A stretch of DNA of 64,000 nt. Origin: Sepiola atlantica. Taxonomy: Eukaryota; Mollusca; Cephalopoda; Sepiida; Sepiolidae. Position 1 is the first letter of the stretch. Each line of letters starts with the position of its first letter. The notes beneath the pieces are model-generated. The model was not told where the DNA came from. It saw only the letters and a list, made by a program, of their open reading frames with translations, and made no database searches. Shown here piece after piece: positions 60,306-64,000 of this stretch. The DNA lies in contig OY744533.1 of the NCBI GenBank assembly GCA_963556195.1, forward strand, positions 42,947,937 through 43,011,936, given 5' to 3'. The position numbers and the translations under genes are program-made.

Positions 60306-62200
60306 TTGTAAGGGCTTTGTCCATTCATGTTATTTCTTCTGCACTACAAAACGCCTAATTGACCTCTGTCTTTAGTACACTTCTGATCAAAACTGACAAT
60401 AGCCGATTCATTAAATTATTCTTAATATTGACAAACGTAGTTGTCCATAATTAAAAGCTATTATTCACGCTTGCAAATTGTTGATTTCACCTCAATGTCG
60501 CAATCGTAGAAGAGTCAATGTTGGCCAGTTAGTCAAGCTAATAGACCAGTTTATTGCCTCCCCACGAAGACAAAGTTAAACACAAGATCGATCTTTAATT
60601 TGATAAAAAGGGGTATACTAAATGGGAACAAACATACCAGTATAGTACCCTCGACACTCCCTCGCGAATGAGGGCTCCTCAAGCCACAAGCAATAGGCTC
60701 ATCTCCTTCCGAAAGGAGTGGGTAATTCCTGGGATGTGGCTTTCTGACACAGAACATGACACACTTTGATTCTCGGTCGAAGACCGAATCATTTTACTCA
60801 TACATAGCTCTTTGGCCTTGTGTCAGACAACGTGAAGTCTATAATTGTAGGTTAAACGGATGGGATTAAGGTGATTGACTATCCATAACCATTCTAAATA
60901 AAGTTTTAGTTTAGGTCAACGGTCCCTTTGACTCCATGCCCGAGACAGCTAGATAAAATGTCACTCCGATTCACAGAAGAAAGTGTATACGACGCGATTG
61001 TTGTTTAACAAAAATATTTTTGTTAAGCAAGAATCTTTTTTTTTATTTTGGTATAACTGGAAAGAAATTAAAAATATCTTTACGTAAAGTGGGGAGCGAC
61101 GCATTCTGACTCCAATTCTAGGCTGGTGTGTTGAAGGGGACCAGCTTTAGCGCGTCCTTCTGCAGCCTAACTCCAACTTTTTGAGAGCTGGAAAAGCACT
61201 TGTGTGAGCGCGCTTCGAATAACTAGTCTAATAAAGTGTATTCATACGCTAAGCCATTCTGTTGGTCGATGGGCTAATTACTCTTGTCTGTTAGCACCAA
61301 GAGAAAATAGTACATCAAAACATGTGACGGTTAAAAGACCTTTAACAAAAGATTATATTTGAAAATGCTTCCTCCTTAGAAAATTCTTATGACAAAATTG
61401 CATTAGAATTATTCCGACTGTTCACACCTGTATTCACTGGTGCTTCACGTTAAAGTCAACACGCTAGCCAGTCTCTACAATTCTTAAGTGATGTTGTCAC
61501 TATTTCTAAATACTTTCGAGACACTGTTATCTAGATCAATCGTTACCAAACTTCAGTCTGCGGGCTTAATACAGTCGGTCATATTCTGTTACAGTCCATG
61601 ATTTAAAAAACAACAATATATACAGATTAACAGCTATCATGAGTGTAATTACACACCCTGGAGAACATTTGTTGTAAAAAGGCTTGGTTTTTCTACACCA
61701 AGTAATTATGGTCGTCTGCTTTAAGAATGTGTTTGTGTTCTTAGTTTTACTCATCTGATTACATGCTTATCCACTATTCCATAGACTAAACATTCCATTC
61801 TGTCTTAAATTTAATTTCATCTTTTAAACTCTTCCCTACACACACACACAAACACACACACACACACACACATATTTATATATTTATATGTGATAAAAGA
61901 TTATTTCTTTATATATAAAAACATAATAATCTGAAATAAAAGGTCAAAACTTTCGATAACAGACACATATACTCTATTATAATAAGATTATTACTATTCA
62001 CACCAGCCGTTAACAATGATTTAAGGACGATAACAAACGGTGTCTTTTCGTAGTGTCTGGCTGACAACAAGTGTCTATTTCTTTTCTATTATTGTGAGCA
62101 TAGTCATGCAGTGGTTGGTTACCGTCGTGGGCTATCGACTCGTGTTCAGCACTTTTATTGACATTACTGAGAAATACATGACCTTGAAGAAGAAAAGAAA
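60302..62200. other. Non-coding
   Basis: No gene is recognised in ~1.9 kb. (CA)n at 61841-61871. 60630-60760 is GC-richer with two short hairpins (CTCGCGAATGAG; TCCTTCCGAAAGGA). Confidence 0.45.
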
Positions 62201-62202
62201 AA

Positions 62203-62203
62203 G

Positions 62204-62274
<71 letters not shown>
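62203..62274. repeat. (AGT)n microsatellite
   Basis: About 24 AGT triplets. Confidence 0.97.
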
Positions 62275-62309
62275 TGAAAAGGAGGAGAAGGAGAAGAACG
62301 GGGAGGAGG

Positions 62310-62620
62310 AATTCTCACACAAGTCGTTACCAGTTCGGGTACAATCGGTGACTTCCTCTTAAATCTGAGTGACAGCAAGTACTCTCGGGTTTTCCAGTAT
62401 TCCCCGTTCCATTACAATAATACTACTGTCATTTATTTGGCGTTATCGCATCAGCCGTTTCCAGTGATTCCTCGCTGATAACGTCCGGTTATTTTCCTGG
62501 AATCTCTATCCGTTCCCTTCCAGCCAAGTTCTGGATGGTATTATTTCTTCTCGATCTTTCCATCCTCTCAGATCTTCACGGTAATTTTCTGTGGTGCCAA
62601 TAGAGTTTTGGGAAGGGAGG
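62310..62620 (-). mobile_element. Possible R2/R4-group LINE 3' tail
   Basis: Weakly parallels 35240-35480 in order: CACACAAGTCGTTACCAGT, then CCATCCTCTCAGATCTTCAC. Non-coding; tentative. Confidence 0.3.
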
Positions 62621-63871
62621 AAGCTAGATTATATTGTCAGATAAGTCATTTCAGCTTTTTAGGTTTGATCTTAATATGTAATATTTTTACTTCGAAGTTT
62701 GTGTTTAGTGTAATTGTTATTTTATTAGTATTACTAGCACGGATTGCATTTTACTGTCATTAACAGCAGTTACTTTTAAAAAATAAAATCACACATGAAC
62801 GCGTGGAATAAATCCGGAAAAACTGCTGCAAGTTGTTTGAATGTAATTTCAACAGAAACAATCGATTTGACATTGTGATCAGCGCGGATTAAGTTACTAT
62901 GTAAAAATGAAACCAACAAAGAACGCGTTCAGAGTCTTATTTTGAAATAGAAATTCTTACAAAAGTTATGTATTACTTAAAAAATAAAACAAGAAATGGA
63001 CGCGTTCGAAGTCTTTATCTGATCAAATATATCCTGCAACTGTAAAAACGGCAAATGAATTTAACGAAAACTGGATTATTTCGTTTATATTTAATTATTT
63101 TAAATCTTAGAAATACTAATAAACATAATTGTTTAAATGTTTAGAACATGTTTTGAAAAACATTCTTCCCTGTGGTATTTTTGTTTCATTTTATAAGTGT
63201 TTTATGAAACGTAGGAAATCTATTTAAGCAATTCTAAGAAGAAATCCTTTAGTTAAAGACGAGGCCAAAATGAGGAAGTGGGCTGGAGAAAGGGAAAGTG
63301 AAGCATAAAGGGAAGATGGTGGGAGGGTTAGTTGAATGGGCCATGGCTGCTGCTGGAAAGGAAAAGGGAGGAGGTAGGGTTCTAGTGATAAGGTTATTGT
63401 TGGTAGGAACTAAATCCGATACGAGTGGGGATTGGCCATAGGTGAAAATTTAGGTCATTGAGTGTATATATTATTTGAAAAAAAAGAGGGGGGTCCGTAA
63501 TTAAAACGGATTTTTTTAAAATATCTAACTACCAAAGTCATTTGTATACAATTCAGCTCCGGCCCGGGAAGTATTTTTAAATGGCCTGATTTCTCATATT
63601 AATTCCAGTTGAGTACGCTCCACCTACGATCTGAATTCAACATCTCACTATTGGAGTTACTTCATTTTTTAACGATTTTCCATGCTGTATTCACGAAAAA
63701 CTTTTCTTCTCTATCTAAATCTCCTTTCATTGGACACCTTATCAACGGACAATTACCAACTGGACAAACCCCATATCTTTTTTACACGAACTTTTTTCAC
63801 TCTCCATTTCTTAAAATTTTTTCAAATGTTGAATTTTGGCTTTTCCACTGCCAACTTATCTATCTATATAA
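62621..63871. other. Non-coding, purine-rich block
   Basis: 63240-63400 is A/G-rich (GGGAAAG, GGAGGAGG). The 81-codon frame at 63682-63927 overlaps the hammerhead-like fold and has no known motif. Confidence 0.45.
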
Positions 63872-63920
63872 TTCCTCTGATGATAAGATTTCGATCTTTG
63901 AAAAGCCTTGGCTTAAGGAA
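63872..63920 (+). ncRNA. Complete hammerhead ribozyme-like fold
   Basis: Stem I TTCCT (63872-63876) pairs perfectly with AGGAA (63916-63920). CTGATGA, the exact consensus box, is at 63877-63883. Stem II AAGAT (63885-63889) pairs with ATCTT (63894-63898) over a TTCG loop. GAAA is at 63900-63903. Stem III AGC(C) (63904-63907) pairs with (G)GCT (63910-63913), and A63903 pairs with T63914. A63915 fills the H position, so cleavage would follow 63915. The only oddity is a T-T mismatch at the first stem II position. AATAATAAACATAA follows. The plan matches minimal type I hammerheads of Penelope-like elements. Confidence 0.65.
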
Positions 63921-64000
63921 AGAATAATAAACATAATTTTATTACAGAATATACCTTGCATTGAACAATTGAAGTTTGAAATAAATCTGGACATTCGTAC

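Overview
The window looks like a repeat-dominated, AT-rich stretch of an invertebrate animal genome. A mollusc, perhaps a cephalopod, is my best guess. That guess rests only on overall style: many very long (TA)n arrays, Penelope-like, non-LTR and Tc1/mariner relics, and no bacterial-type genes. I find no intact host protein gene, rRNA or convincing tRNA. Nearly all long open frames are by-products of tandem repeats or fragments of retroelements.

Layout. 1-3035 is AT-rich flank. 3036-8607 is a satellite of a 33-bp unit with about 169 periods and internal higher-order structure. 9.9-12.5 kb holds two head-to-head 3' ends of one LINE family, one with a ~74-bp minisatellite in its 3' tail, around a decayed tandem repeat. 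12.7-17.4 kb holds a dispersed repeat, a decayed LINE (13.5-15.0 kb), a ~410-bp-arm inverted repeat (15194-16347) and two SINE-like copies. 18.5-22 kb holds a hammerhead-like motif and two more LINE pieces, one joining the start of the endonuclease domain directly to the end of the reverse transcriptase. 22.6-27.1 kb is a dispersed element containing a 16-unit C-rich minisatellite. 27-35 kb is mostly featureless. 35.7-36.2 kb is the C-terminus of an R2/R4-group LINE. 37-45 kb holds dispersed repeats, (TA)n arrays and a 78-bp-arm palindrome. 47.7-51.9 kb holds inverted repeats, two Tc1/mariner fragments, hammerhead-like motifs, another LINE and a five-unit tandem repeat. 55.7-56.7 kb is a Penelope-like element relic with a GIY-YIG endonuclease. 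The last 7 kb is mostly non-coding, with a complete hammerhead-like fold at 63872-63920.

The most interesting pattern is a set of hammerhead-ribozyme-like motifs: 63872-63920 (+), 16254-16320 (+), 15221-15287 (-), 18553-18608 (-) and 48702-48744 (-), plus decayed ones at 47871, 49826 and 55987. Each has CTGA-N-GA or a close variant, a hairpin, GAAA, a short or palindromic stem III, a NUH site and a closing stem I. Most lie next to (TA)n arrays, often with AATAAA shortly downstream. One lies beside a GIY-YIG endonuclease relic. This fits the terminal repeats (pLTRs) of Penelope-like elements, which are known to carry minimal type I hammerheads. The folds were worked out by eye and none has been tested by computation or experiment.
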